This document shows, piece after piece, positions 25,263 to 32,755 of a DNA stretch of 53,474 nucleotides. The stretch lies in the NCBI GenBank assembly GCA_022772525.1, contig JALFAD010000033.1, positions 1 through 53,474 on the forward strand, written 5' to 3'. Positions within the stretch are counted from its first letter, which is position 1; each line of letters starts with the position of its first letter. Both the position numbers and the translations under genes were made by a program. This DNA comes from Clostridiales bacterium (lineage in GTDB: Bacteria; Bacillota; Clostridia; Oscillospirales; Oscillospiraceae). The notes under the pieces are model-generated. The model saw only the letters and a list, made by a program, of their open reading frames with translations. It was not told the origin of the DNA and made no database searches.

Positions 25263-26138
25263 ATGAAGAAAATCGCGCCGTTTTTCGTGCTGTCTGCCGG
25301 GACGCTGTGGGGCGCTATGGGTGTGTTTGTGCGCAAATTGGGCGCTTACGGCTTTTCTCCGCTGCAAATCGCCTGCCTGCGGATTCTGTTTGGGGCACTG
25401 CTGTTTTTGCTGATTACCGGCGTTTTTCAGCGGGATTTGCTGAAAATCCGGCTACGGGATATGGGGCTGTTTCTGGGGATGGGGCTTCTGAGCCTGCTGC
25501 TGTTTACGGTGTGCTATTTTACCACCATTGATCTGGCATCCCTTTCTGTGGCGGCGATTCTGCTGTATACCTCGCCCATCTGGGTCATGCTGATGTCGGC
25601 AATCTGCTTCCGGGAGAAGATCACCCGCCGGAAATTGCTGTGTGCCGCCATGGCTTTTGGAGGCTGTGTGCTGGTGTCCGGCATTGGGTCGTCGGCAAGC
25701 CTGTCGCCGATGGTCATTGTCACGGGACTGTTGTCCGCTGTGGGCTATGGGCTGTACAGTATTTTCGGCACCTTCGCCCTGCGGAAATACCAGCCGTTGA
25801 CAGTGACGACCTACGCGTTTCTCTTCGGCGCTGTGGGTGCGCTGCTGCTGTGCAATCCAATACAGATTGTGCGTGTTATCTCTCAGACCCGGAATCCCGG
25901 CGCTTTGGTGCTGCTGATTGCCGTGACGGCATTGGTTACGGCGGTTCTGCCTTACCTTCTGTACACCGTGGGCCTAAACCATATGCGCGCCAGCGCGGCG
26001 GCCATCATGGCATCGATTGAGCCGGTGGTGGCGACTGCTGCGGGGGCGCTGGCCTTTGGCGAAACCCTGACGCTTCCCGCTTTCGCGGGCATCGCTTTGG
26101 TGTTGGGAGCGATTGTGGTGCTGAACGCGAAAGCGTGA
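25263..26138 (+). CDS. EamA/DMT family transporter
   Basis: A 291-residue integral membrane protein of the drug/metabolite transporter superfamily, with about ten hydrophobic segments in two EamA repeats. Landmarks are SAGTLWGAMGVFVRKLGAYGF at the N-terminus, CLRILFGALLF, ILLYTSPIWVMLMSA at the end of repeat one, and IEPVVATAAGALAFGETL plus FAGIALVLGAIVVL in repeat two. An AAGGG site precedes the ATG. It stands alone between a terminator and the rsmA promoter. The exported substrate is unknown; family members move amino acids, nucleosides or metabolites. Confidence 0.9.
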   Translation: MKKIAPFFVLSAGTLWGAMGVFVRKLGAYGFSPLQIACLRILFGALLFLLITGVFQRDLLKIRLRDMGLFLGMGLLSLLLFTVCYFTTIDLASLSVAAILLYTSPIWVMLMSAICFREKITRRKLLCAAMAFGGCVLVSGIGSSASLSPMVIVTGLLSAVGYGLYSIFGTFALRKYQPLTVTTYAFLFGAVGALLLCNPIQIVRVISQTRNPGALVLLIAVTALVTAVLPYLLYTVGLNHMRASAAAIMASIEPVVATAAGALAFGETLTLPAFAGIALVLGAIVVLNAKA

Positions 26139-26150
26139 AACGCCTTCCCC

Positions 26151-26179
26151 TTGCAAATCCGCCTTTTTTCTGGTATGAT
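26151..26179 (+). promoter_or_regulatory. Promoter of the rsmA operon
   Basis: TTGCAA (26151-26156) and TATGAT (26174-26179) with a 17-base spacer, ending about 25 bases before the rsmA start. Confidence 0.75.
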
Positions 26180-26204
26180 AACCGCAAGAAAGGCGGTTTC
26201 TGAA

Positions 26205-27071
26205 ATGGTAAACGTGTGCGATATTCAGGTGATGAAGCCACTGCTTTCCCAGCACGGCTTCCACTTTTCCAAGGCCAAGGGCCAGAATTTCCTGATTGCC
26301 CCCTGGGTGCCCCAGTCCATTGCCGAGCAGGCTGGGGTGGACGAAACGGCGGGGGTGCTGGAAATCGGCCCCGGTATCGGCTCCCTGACCCAGCAGCTGT
26401 GCCTTCGCGCGAAAAAGGTCTGCGCTGTGGAGCTGGATGAGCGGCTGGAGCCGATTCTCGACATCACCGTGGGGGAGTTCGACAATCTGGAGATTATCTG
26501 GAACGATGTGCTGAAGCTTGACCTTCCGGCATTGGTGGAGGGGGAGTTTTCCGGGCTTCGGCCTATGGCCTGCGCCAATCTTCCCTACTATATCACCTCG
26601 CCCATTCTCACGGCGCTGCTGGAAGCGGACTGCTTTGAGTCTGTCACCGTCATGGTGCAGAAGGAGGTGGCCCAGCGGATTGCCGCCGCCCCGGGCAGCG
26701 CTGATTACAGTGCCTTCACCGTGTTTTGCCAGTATTACGCAGAGCCGGAGCTGCTGTTCGATGTGCCCGCCCACTGCTTTCTGCCCCAGCCCAAGGTCAC
26801 CTCGGCGGTGATTCAGCTGAAGGTGCGAAAAAAGCGGGAATGGGAAATTCTGGACGAAACTGTATTCTTCCGCACCGTCCGGGCCAGCTTTGCCATGCGG
26901 CGCAAAAAGCTGAGTAACGGCCTTGCCTCCGGCTTCCCGGAACTGGGCAAAACCGGCGCATCGGAGGTCATCGCACAGGCGGGGTTTGACGCGAATGTCC
27001 GGGGTGAAACTTTGAGCATCCCGGAATTTGCCAGAATTGCCAATGAGATTGTGAAATGGAGAGAAAAATGA
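26205..27071 (+). CDS. rsmA: 16S rRNA dimethyladenosine transferase
   Basis: Dimethylates the two adjacent adenines near the 3' end of 16S rRNA using SAM (RsmA/KsgA), a late step of small-subunit assembly. The 288-residue protein shows the FSKAKGQNFL opening, the SAM-binding motif EIGPGIGS (residues 53-60) and catalytic NLPY (125-128), followed by ITSP and a C-terminal helical domain with RRKKLSNGL. The ATG at 26205 was chosen because it lies downstream of the promoter; 18 further upstream codons are open. Its stop overlaps the next start (ATGA). It heads a five-gene run. Confidence 0.96.
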   Translation: MVNVCDIQVMKPLLSQHGFHFSKAKGQNFLIAPWVPQSIAEQAGVDETAGVLEIGPGIGSLTQQLCLRAKKVCAVELDERLEPILDITVGEFDNLEIIWNDVLKLDLPALVEGEFSGLRPMACANLPYYITSPILTALLEADCFESVTVMVQKEVAQRIAAAPGSADYSAFTVFCQYYAEPELLFDVPAHCFLPQPKVTSAVIQLKVRKKREWEILDETVFFRTVRASFAMRRKKLSNGLASGFPELGKTGASEVIAQAGFDANVRGETLSIPEFARIANEIVKWREK

Positions 27072-27751
27072 TCGAATTTTTGCTTCTGGATCTGGACGAC
27101 ACCATTCTGGACTTTCACAAGGCCGAGCGCATCGCCCTGAGCAAAACCATCCGAGCCTTCGGCGCGGAACCCACGGAAGCTCTGCTGAACCGTTACCATG
27201 AAATCAATAAATGGCACTGGGAGCAGCTGGAGCTGGGCAAAATGACCCGGGATCAGGTGCTGGTGAACCGGTTCGGGGCGCTGTTTCGGGAGCTGGGCAT
27301 GACCGTGGACCCGTCTGCCTGCGCCAAAAGCTACGAGCATAATTTGTCCATCGGACATTATTTCCTGCCCGGGGCGGAGGAGACGGTGAAGAAACTCCAC
27401 GAAAATTACCGGCTGTTTCTTGTGAGCAACGGAACCGCTGCCGTTCAGCACAGCCGGCTGACCAGCGCGGGACTGTACCCTTACTTTGAGCAGGTGTTTA
27501 TTTCCCAGGAAATTGGCTTTCATAAGCCGGAGAAAGCCTATTTTGACCGGTGCTTTGCGAGGATTCCCGGTTTTGCCTTGCAACGTGCCCTGATGGTAGG
27601 CGACAGCCTGACCTCGGACATCAAAGGCGGTATCAACGCGGGGCTGAAAACCGTTTGGGTTAACCCTCAGCACAAGCCCTGTGGGGATATCCATCCCGAC
27701 TACGAAATTGAGGGACTGCCGCAGCTGGAAACCCTTTTGGAGGAATTGTAA
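27068..27751 (+). CDS. HAD family hydrolase, YjjG-like nucleotidase
   Basis: A 227-residue haloacid dehalogenase-type phosphatase resembling YjjG, which hydrolyses non-canonical pyrimidine nucleotides. Motif I is LLDLDDTILDF near the N-terminus. An alpha-helical cap follows (AERIALSKTIRAFGAEP onward), then motif II in LFLVSNGT, the motif III lysine in GFHKPEKAYFD, and motif IV in MVGDSLTSDIKGG. Translationally coupled to rsmA by an ATGA overlap. The specific substrate is inferred from resemblance only. Confidence 0.88.
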   Translation: MIEFLLLDLDDTILDFHKAERIALSKTIRAFGAEPTEALLNRYHEINKWHWEQLELGKMTRDQVLVNRFGALFRELGMTVDPSACAKSYEHNLSIGHYFLPGAEETVKKLHENYRLFLVSNGTAAVQHSRLTSAGLYPYFEQVFISQEIGFHKPEKAYFDRCFARIPGFALQRALMVGDSLTSDIKGGINAGLKTVWVNPQHKPCGDIHPDYEIEGLPQLETLLEEL

Positions 27752-27975
27752 TGGAATACGAACTGGTACATGAAATCAAAAACCTCTGCCGCAACAATCA
27801 GATGCGGGACGTTTTCTTTGAGGAAGTGGCGTGCGACGACCCCGTGGAGTATCTGCGGGGGAAGCTCGCAGGGAAAGACGTGGAGATGTCCGTAGAGGAG
27901 GGGACGAACGGCGCTCTGACCGTCCACGCGGTGGTGGACGGACTGATGCAGAAATTTGTGTTTACGCCCATCTGA
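27751..27975 (+). CDS. Small conserved-looking acidic protein
   Basis: A 74-residue protein I do not recognise. It starts MEYELVHEIKNLCRNNQMRDVFFEEV and has an alpha-then-beta pattern ending DGLMQKFVFTPI; no membrane segment. The A of its ATG is the last base of the upstream HAD stop (TAATG), and GGAGG precedes it, so translation is almost certainly real and coupled. No function can be assigned. Confidence 0.7.
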   Translation: MEYELVHEIKNLCRNNQMRDVFFEEVACDDPVEYLRGKLAGKDVEMSVEEGTNGALTVHAVVDGLMQKFVFTPI

Positions 27976-28014
27976 TACGCGCCCTACAGAAGGATATCAT
28001 CATTCGGAGATACT

Positions 28015-28791
28015 ATGAAACACATTCATTTGCTGCCGTGGCTGTTAATTGGAGCGCTCTGCGCGGCGGCTTTCTATCTGCGCTTCGTCCTGTGGGGCTA
28101 CAGCTTTTCCGCGCTGGTCTGCTGCTGCCTTGCGGGGATTATCGCCTTTTATGAAGTGACCGGAATCCTGCTGCCCCGTTTTCCGGCGGCAGTTCCGATG
28201 ATTCGCCGGGTATTTACTGTGTGTCTTGCCATCGGTATTGCGGTGGTCACCGTCACCGAGGGCATCATCATCAAGGCCAGCTTCGGAAGCCCGGAAGAGG
28301 ACGTGGACTATTTGGTGGTTTTGGGAGCCAAGGTCCGGGTCACCGGTCCGTCAGCTTCCCTTTGGGACAGAATCTATGGGGCCTACGACTATCTGGCGGC
28401 CCATCCCGATGTGATTGCCGTTGTTTCCGGCGGGCAGGGCGGCGACGAGCCGATTCCGGAGGCATGGTCCATGTATGAGAATCTGGTCAATATGGGCATC
28501 GACCCGGAGCGCATCTGGATGGAGGACCGGGCCACTTCTACTTGGGAAAATCTCCATTTTTCTCTTGACCTGATTGAAGAAAAAACCGGAAAGCGGCCGG
28601 AAAAAATCGGCGTGCTTTCCAGCGAATATCACCTGTACCGGGCCGGCCTGTTTACCAAGGCCTGCGGCGTGAAATTTGTGGGGGTTCCGGCGAAGACCAG
28701 CCGGGTCACCCAGAAGATTAACCACTTCATGCGGGAGGTTGCGGGGGTCTGGCACTACTGGCTGTTAGGAGGACAATATGATACCCTTTGA
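28015..28791 (+). CDS. YdcF/SanA-like DUF218 membrane protein
   Basis: A 258-residue protein with three N-terminal hydrophobic segments (about residues 7-24, 29-48 and 64-82), followed by a DUF218 domain from about residue 95. The domain shows DYLVVLGAKV, VIAVVSGGQGGDEPIPEAWSMYENLV, WMEDRATSTWENLHFS and IGVLSSEYHLYRA, the usual family signature. Such proteins are linked to envelope integrity, though their chemistry is unsettled. It overlaps the following peptidase gene by 14 bases, indicating co-translation. Confidence 0.88.
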   Translation: MKHIHLLPWLLIGALCAAAFYLRFVLWGYSFSALVCCCLAGIIAFYEVTGILLPRFPAAVPMIRRVFTVCLAIGIAVVTVTEGIIIKASFGSPEEDVDYLVVLGAKVRVTGPSASLWDRIYGAYDYLAAHPDVIAVVSGGQGGDEPIPEAWSMYENLVNMGIDPERIWMEDRATSTWENLHFSLDLIEEKTGKRPEKIGVLSSEYHLYRAGLFTKACGVKFVGVPAKTSRVTQKINHFMREVAGVWHYWLLGGQYDTL

Positions 28792-29821
28792 TTATGCGAA
28801 TTATGCATGGGAGCGGGCGGAAGAGCTGCTCGCCATCGATTCTCCCTCCGGCTTTACGGAAAAAGCCGCCCTGTGGGTGAAAAATGCCTTTGAAGCCCTG
28901 GGCTTCCCGGCAAAAATCACGACTAAAGGCGGCGTGCTGGCGGATTTGGGCGGGCAGAACGCGGAGAACGGCCTGCTGCTGGAAGCCCACACGGATACGC
29001 TGGGGGGCATGGTCTGCCGGATTAAGGACAACGGACGGCTTCAGCTGACGAGAATCGGCGGCATGCGGGCGGAAAACGGCGAAACCGAGAACCTCCGGGT
29101 CTATACCCGGGAGGGCAAAATCTACGACGGCACCTTGCAGCTTTGCAACGCCTCCGTCCATGTCAACGGCAGCTACGGCGACGCCAAGCGGGACTTTGAC
29201 ACCACGGAGGTTGTACTGGACGAGGATGTGAAGTCCGCCGGGGATGTGCGCGGGCTTGGTATTGAGGTGGGAGACTTCGTCTGCTTCGACCCCAGAACCA
29301 GAAGGACGAACAGCGACTACCTCAAAAGCCGTTTTCTGGATGACAAGCTCAGCGTGGGCATTCTGCTGGGCTTTGCCAAATACCTCGCCGACAACAAAAT
29401 CACGCTGCCCCGGAAAACCTATGTCCATGTGACGGTCTACGAGGAGGTGGGCCACGGCGGCGCGGCCTCCGTTCCCACCGGGGTCACGGAAGCCATTTCC
29501 GTGGACATGGGCTGCGTGGGCGAGGGACTTAGCTGCACCGAGCGGCAGGTGAGCATCTGCGCCAAGGATTCCGGCGGCCCCTACAGCTATGAGGTGGTGG
29601 GCAAGCTCATCGAAGCGGCGAAGAAAACCGGGGCGGACTACGCGGTGGACGTGTATCCCCACTACGGCTCCGATGTGGAAGCAACCCTGAGCGCGGGCCA
29701 CGATCTGCGCCATGGCCTCATCGGCCCGGGGGTCTACGCCAGCCACGGCTACGAGCGCAGCCACATTGACGGGGTGTACAATACCCTGAAGGTGCTGTGC
29801 GGGTATCTGGATGTGGAATAA
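28778..29821 (+). CDS. M42 family metallopeptidase
   Basis: A 347-residue cytosolic aminopeptidase-like protein of the M42 family (tetrahedral or glutamyl aminopeptidase type), expected to bind two metals and trim peptides. Candidate ligands and catalytic residues lie in the family order: His and Asp in LEAHTDTLGGM, Asp in RFLDDKLSVG, the Glu pair in YEEVGHGG, Asp in SVDMGC and His in YASHGYERSH. It overlaps the end of the ydcF-like gene, starts behind AGGAGG, and is the last gene of the rsmA run. Confidence 0.9.
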   Translation: MIPFDYANYAWERAEELLAIDSPSGFTEKAALWVKNAFEALGFPAKITTKGGVLADLGGQNAENGLLLEAHTDTLGGMVCRIKDNGRLQLTRIGGMRAENGETENLRVYTREGKIYDGTLQLCNASVHVNGSYGDAKRDFDTTEVVLDEDVKSAGDVRGLGIEVGDFVCFDPRTRRTNSDYLKSRFLDDKLSVGILLGFAKYLADNKITLPRKTYVHVTVYEEVGHGGAASVPTGVTEAISVDMGCVGEGLSCTERQVSICAKDSGGPYSYEVVGKLIEAAKKTGADYAVDVYPHYGSDVEATLSAGHDLRHGLIGPGVYASHGYERSHIDGVYNTLKVLCGYLDVE

Positions 29822-29824
29822 GGA

Positions 29825-29851
29825 AACCGCCCGGGCTTAGCCCGGGCGGTT
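29825..29851. terminator. Strong palindrome between convergent genes
   Basis: AACCGCCCGGGC, loop TTA, GCCCGGGCGGTT. It is symmetrical and lies between the convergent M42 and S-component genes, so it may stop transcription from both sides, although the T runs are minimal. Confidence 0.65.
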
Positions 29852-29882
29852 CATGGCAATCCGATGGGGGGAGAAATGTTTC

Positions 29883-30425
29883 TTACTTGTGCAGCGCCTT
29901 GCGCAGAACGGGGACGATCAGCAGAGCAATACCGCCGCCGATCAGAGCAGTGATCAGCTGGGGCCACGCGAACATGGTGGGCAGGGCCTTCAGCATGGGC
30001 TCCTTCAGCATACCGCCTGCCAGCAACGGGGCGGCAGCCAGCCCGCAGATGATTTTTACCACCAGAATATACAGCGTGGCGAACTTGACCACAGCGGCGA
30101 TGAACCAGGCGGCGATACGCTGACCAATGCCGTTATTCTTTCCGGCGATGAAGTGCAGCAGCACCACAAACACGGTGTTGCCCACCATGATGGCGGGGAG
30201 GGTGACCAGCTGGGGCGCGATGCCCAGCAGGAACGCCAGAACGGGGGAGGCAAGGGCCACGATGATGCCGCTGCTCAAACCCGCCAGCAGCACGCTGACT
30301 GCCAGAACGGCGTTGACGCAGGAGCCGGTGACCAGCTGGCCCAGAGGTTTGGTCAGCGCCTGAAGGGCGACCAGCAGCGCCAGCATGACGGCGGTTTCGG
30401 TAATCCAACGAACTTTTTTACTCAT
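29883..30425 (-). CDS. ECF transporter S component-like membrane protein
   Basis: A 180-residue membrane protein with five or six hydrophobic segments. Its N-terminus, KKVRWITETAVMLALLVALQALT, resembles substrate-binding S components of ECF vitamin transporters, which work with shared energy-coupling proteins. Other features are GSCVNAVLAVSVLLAG and FLLGIAPQLVTLPAIMVGNTVFVVLL. GAGGAA precedes the start. It lies 15 bp after the TM1266-family gene and behind its attenuator-like leader. The ligand is not evident; the leader suggests expression responds to some small molecule or metal. Confidence 0.65.
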   Translation of the reverse strand: MSKKVRWITETAVMLALLVALQALTKPLGQLVTGSCVNAVLAVSVLLAGLSSGIIVALASPVLAFLLGIAPQLVTLPAIMVGNTVFVVLLHFIAGKNNGIGQRIAAWFIAAVVKFATLYILVVKIICGLAAAPLLAGGMLKEPMLKALPTMFAWPQLITALIGGGIALLIVPVLRKALHK

Positions 30426-30440
30426 AACAGTTCCTCTTTT

Positions 30441-30698
30441 CTAGTCCTTTCCAGTGACGCTGGAATAGGCAGTTTTGACACTGACACCGGACAGGCCGCC
30501 CAATTTTCCGGAGAGGGTGGAGATGGTGTTCTGGGGTGCGTCCAGCGCCACGGTGATGATGCTGACCTTCCGCTTCGGGTAGGGAAGGCCCATTCTGCCG
30601 ATGATGAATTCACTGTATTCATGCAGCAGGGAATTGAGCGTCTCCACCATGCCGGGGTTTTCCACGATGATGCTGATGACCGCAACTCTGGTTTCCAT
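30441..30698 (-). CDS. TM1266-family ACT-like protein
   Basis: An 85-residue small protein of the TM1266 family, annotated in related genomes as a putative regulator of the iron-only hydrogenase system. The sequence, METRVAVISIIVENPGMVE onward with EYSEFIIGRMGLPYPKRKVSIITVALD, has the ferredoxin-like/ACT-type alternation of strands and helices. The ATG at 30698 is preceded by GGAGG, and the frame extends upstream only through the leader terminator. No hydrogenase maturation gene is nearby here, so the hydrogenase link is weak; its partner is the S-component gene. Confidence 0.78.
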   Translation of the reverse strand: METRVAVISIIVENPGMVETLNSLLHEYSEFIIGRMGLPYPKRKVSIITVALDAPQNTISTLSGKLGGLSGVSVKTAYSSVTGKD

Positions 30699-30836
30699 AA
30701 CATATCCTCCCTCCCAACAAAAAATGCCGCGACCCTGACGGTGCGGCAACAGCCAATGCAGCCACGCACCCGGCGTGACCGAAGAACCTATGCACACCTT
30801 TCACGCAGGGGGCTTCCCCTTAATGTCAGGATTATA
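30699..30836 (-). promoter_or_regulatory. Attenuator-type leader of unidentified class
   Basis: On the minus strand a perfect TATAAT (30831-30836) is followed by a leader of about 125 bases that ends in a terminator. The terminator arms TGCCGC and GCGGCA (30725-30748) are followed by six T (30719-30724), just before the TM1266 ribosome site. GGTGCG (30765-30770) can instead pair with CGCACC (30740-30745), which overlaps the terminator arm, giving mutually exclusive folds. An upstream stem GCGTGA/TCACGC is also possible. I could not match it to a known riboswitch. A good -35 box is not evident. Confidence 0.65.
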
Positions 30837-30908
30837 AAAACAGAATACCACAGGAGCAGCTGTTTGTCTATATGCGAACTGACCGAATTTTTGCGGCAAT
30901 ATTTGGCG

Positions 30909-30937
30909 AAAAAACTCCCCGGCACAGCCGGGGAGTT
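30909..30937 (-). terminator. Terminator of the DUF1576 gene
   Basis: AACTCCCCGGC, loop TGT, GCCGGGGAGTT on the minus strand, followed by further T (30909-30912). It lies just after the stop at 30943. Confidence 0.92.
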
Positions 30938-30942
30938 GAAGA

Positions 30943-32277
30943 TTACTTGTTCTTTAGCGCCTTGCGTTCAAATTTGTCCCGGCTGAACCGCTCCAGGCTG
31001 GGTACCAGAATGATGCAGATCAGCGCAGCCGTGAAGCCGCCGTTGTACAGGCAGTAGCCGCCGTGGAGGGTGGGTACGGAGGTCACCAGCAGGTAGTGCA
31101 TCACTGCCGCCAGAATGCCATAGCGCCAGCCGTACTTGTCGGCGATGGGGCTGAGGCCGTTGGCGTAGCACAGACCTACGCAGATGGCCTGAGCGTTGAT
31201 GGCGAAGGTGAAGGTGCCGCCCACCAGCGGGGACACCAGACCGCACACCGTGGAGGCCAGAAGGTAGCCCGCCATAATGGGCCAGACGTTGCCGGGGTGA
31301 GAACCGGAGTTGCAGGTGGCCAGCATACAGAAGATGATGCCGAAGGTCACGCCGTTGAAGGAAGCGCCGATCAGGTTGTAGTAGCCCAGAATGAACAGGC
31401 CGAACACGCCCACGTTCATCAGGAACACGGCGTTGCCGTAGGTGGAGGAGAAATTCGTCACCAGCGCCGGGTCAATGAGCAGATTCCAGTAATCCTTGGG
31501 ACGGCAGCCCAGTACGAAGGCAAAGACCACGCACAGTCCGAACAGAATCAGGCAGAAGGTATTCACCGTCAGCCGGGAGGCCACCTGCAGCTGCGCCGCG
31601 TCCGCCCCGGCAGGCAGGGCAACGCCCAGCGTCTTGTACAGCGTGGCGTTGAGGAAGAAGGCGGTCATGCCGATGGGCAGGGCAGCGGAGTACAGGTCGA
31701 AGCCCTTGTGCACCTTGGGAGAGTTGGCAAGGCCCGCCGGCAGGAAGAAGCCGATGCAGAAGCCCACTGCCAGCGCGATCAGAATGCCCTCCAAGTTGAA
31801 GCCGACGGCCTCCGCGTTGGGATAGCGGATCATGAGATCGGTAATCAGGGGCGCGATGCCGGTGGAGAACAGCATGGCATTTACGTTGGCGCCGAACTTT
31901 TCCTTCTTGACGATGCAGTAGATCATCACGCCGAAAATGGTGGGCCAGATGTTCAGAATATTGATGCCCCAGGAACCGAAGCCCAGCGTCAGCACGAAAG
32001 CCAGGGTAGACACGTTGGTGGGGGTTCCGCGGAATACAACGAACAGCAGCAGGCTGATCAGGGCGACCAGGCCCATGTTCAGGAAGGTCGCCGCGTAGCC
32101 GCCCACGGCAAAGTAGTTGGTGGACAGCTTGCTGGGCTGGCTGAGGATCTGCCACAGGCCGGGCAGCATAGTCGCCCGGTCCGGCATGATCACCGCGGCG
32201 ATGAGAAACGCGGCGGTGAAGAAGGCAAAAAACAGCTTCAGGAATTCGCCTTCGCTCATGGAACGGATCTTTTTCAT
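30943..32277 (-). CDS. DUF1576 integral membrane protein under ZTP riboswitch
   Basis: A 444-residue, very hydrophobic protein with at least ten predicted membrane segments, matching my recollection of the uncharacterised DUF1576 family. Recognisable stretches are FRGTPTNVSTLAFVLTLGFGSWGINILNIWP, MLATCNSGSHPGNVWPIMAGYL and TSVPTLHGGYCLYNGG. The ATG at 32277 was chosen because it follows AGAGGTG and lies after the riboswitch terminator; the open frame continues upstream into the leader RNA. It is transcribed alone, divergently from purE, and both have ZTP riboswitches. That points to a role, perhaps transport, tied to folate one-carbon or purine metabolism. The substrate is unknown. Confidence 0.78.
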   Translation of the reverse strand: MKKIRSMSEGEFLKLFFAFFTAAFLIAAVIMPDRATMLPGLWQILSQPSKLSTNYFAVGGYAATFLNMGLVALISLLLFVVFRGTPTNVSTLAFVLTLGFGSWGINILNIWPTIFGVMIYCIVKKEKFGANVNAMLFSTGIAPLITDLMIRYPNAEAVGFNLEGILIALAVGFCIGFFLPAGLANSPKVHKGFDLYSAALPIGMTAFFLNATLYKTLGVALPAGADAAQLQVASRLTVNTFCLILFGLCVVFAFVLGCRPKDYWNLLIDPALVTNFSSTYGNAVFLMNVGVFGLFILGYYNLIGASFNGVTFGIIFCMLATCNSGSHPGNVWPIMAGYLLASTVCGLVSPLVGGTFTFAINAQAICVGLCYANGLSPIADKYGWRYGILAAVMHYLLVTSVPTLHGGYCLYNGGFTAALICIILVPSLERFSRDKFERKALKNK

Positions 32278-32318
32278 GCAAAACACCTCTGTTTTCTTAT
32301 TTCTAAGGCTGAAAAACC

Positions 32319-32426
32319 AAAAAAGGACAATCCAGCCCCAAACTGAATTGCCCAGACGGTCGGCAGAACACATACTCCTACACTCCACCGCGTAAATTCG
32401 CGAAACCCGTCAGTCATGTAAGAGGT
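32319..32426 (-). promoter_or_regulatory. ZTP (pfl) riboswitch with terminator, before DUF1576
   Basis: On the minus strand the aptamer opens CTTACATGACTGACGGG, continues GCGGTGGAGTGTAGGAG, and closes with TGCCGACCGTCTGGGCA (near 32349-32365). These are the two conserved halves of the ZTP/pfl motif. GACGG in the first half pairs with CCGTC in the second. The closing GGGCA forms one arm of an intrinsic terminator (about 32325-32353) followed by six T (32319-32324), so ligand binding would disrupt termination. ZTP riboswitches turn genes on when 10-formyl-THF is scarce. Confidence 0.9.
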
Positions 32427-32433
32427 TATGTAT

Positions 32434-32462
32434 ATTGTACGAGAGCTCCTTCCGTTTGTCAA
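32434..32462 (-). promoter_or_regulatory. Promoter of the DUF1576 gene
   Basis: Minus-strand TTGACA (32457-32462) and TACAAT (32434-32439) with a 17-base spacer; the start falls at the 5' edge of the riboswitch. Confidence 0.85.
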
Positions 32463-32552
32463 TGGTTACTTTTCCTATAAAGAGTTGCCCCCATTTGTCA
32501 CTTTCCACATGGCAGCGGCGCAAAAGCTGTCGGAAATTGTCTTTCTGCCGCC

Positions 32553-32581
32553 TTGACGCAATTTTTGCCCCGTGGTATAAT
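32553..32581 (+). promoter_or_regulatory. Promoter of purE operon
   Basis: TTGACG (32553-32558) and TATAAT (32576-32581) with a 17-base spacer, about 12 bases before the riboswitch begins. The divergent DUF1576 promoter is about 90 bp away. Confidence 0.87.
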
Positions 32582-32600
32582 TTTACTGTAAAGAGAGAAA

Positions 32601-32731
32601 CCCTTATGACTGACGGATTCGTGGAGCACCACATGGAGTAAGGGCATATGTTTTGCACGAAAAATATCGTGCAATGCCGACCGTCTGGGCACACTTTTCC
32701 TGAGATTTTGGGATAAAGTGCGCCCTTTTTT
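32601..32731 (+). promoter_or_regulatory. ZTP (pfl) riboswitch with terminator, before purE
   Basis: Aptamer first half: CCCTTATGACTGACGG, then GTGGAGCACCACATGGAG and TAAGGG, which closes the first helix with CCCTTA. A variable stem GCACGA/TCGTGC follows, then the second half TGCCGACCGTCTGGGCA ending at 32691. The final GGGCACACTTT pairs with AAAGTGCGCCC (to 32725), followed by six T (32726-32731), a terminator exclusive with the folded aptamer. It controls purE and probably the purine run behind it in response to ZTP/ZMP. Confidence 0.93.
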
Positions 32732-32755
32732 GTTGTTATCGTTTGGAGGTTACGC

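Noticed and set aside
32605-32641. A leader peptide-like frame starting ATGACTGACGG before purE
   Set aside because: The sequence is the conserved first half of the ZTP aptamer and lacks a ribosome site.
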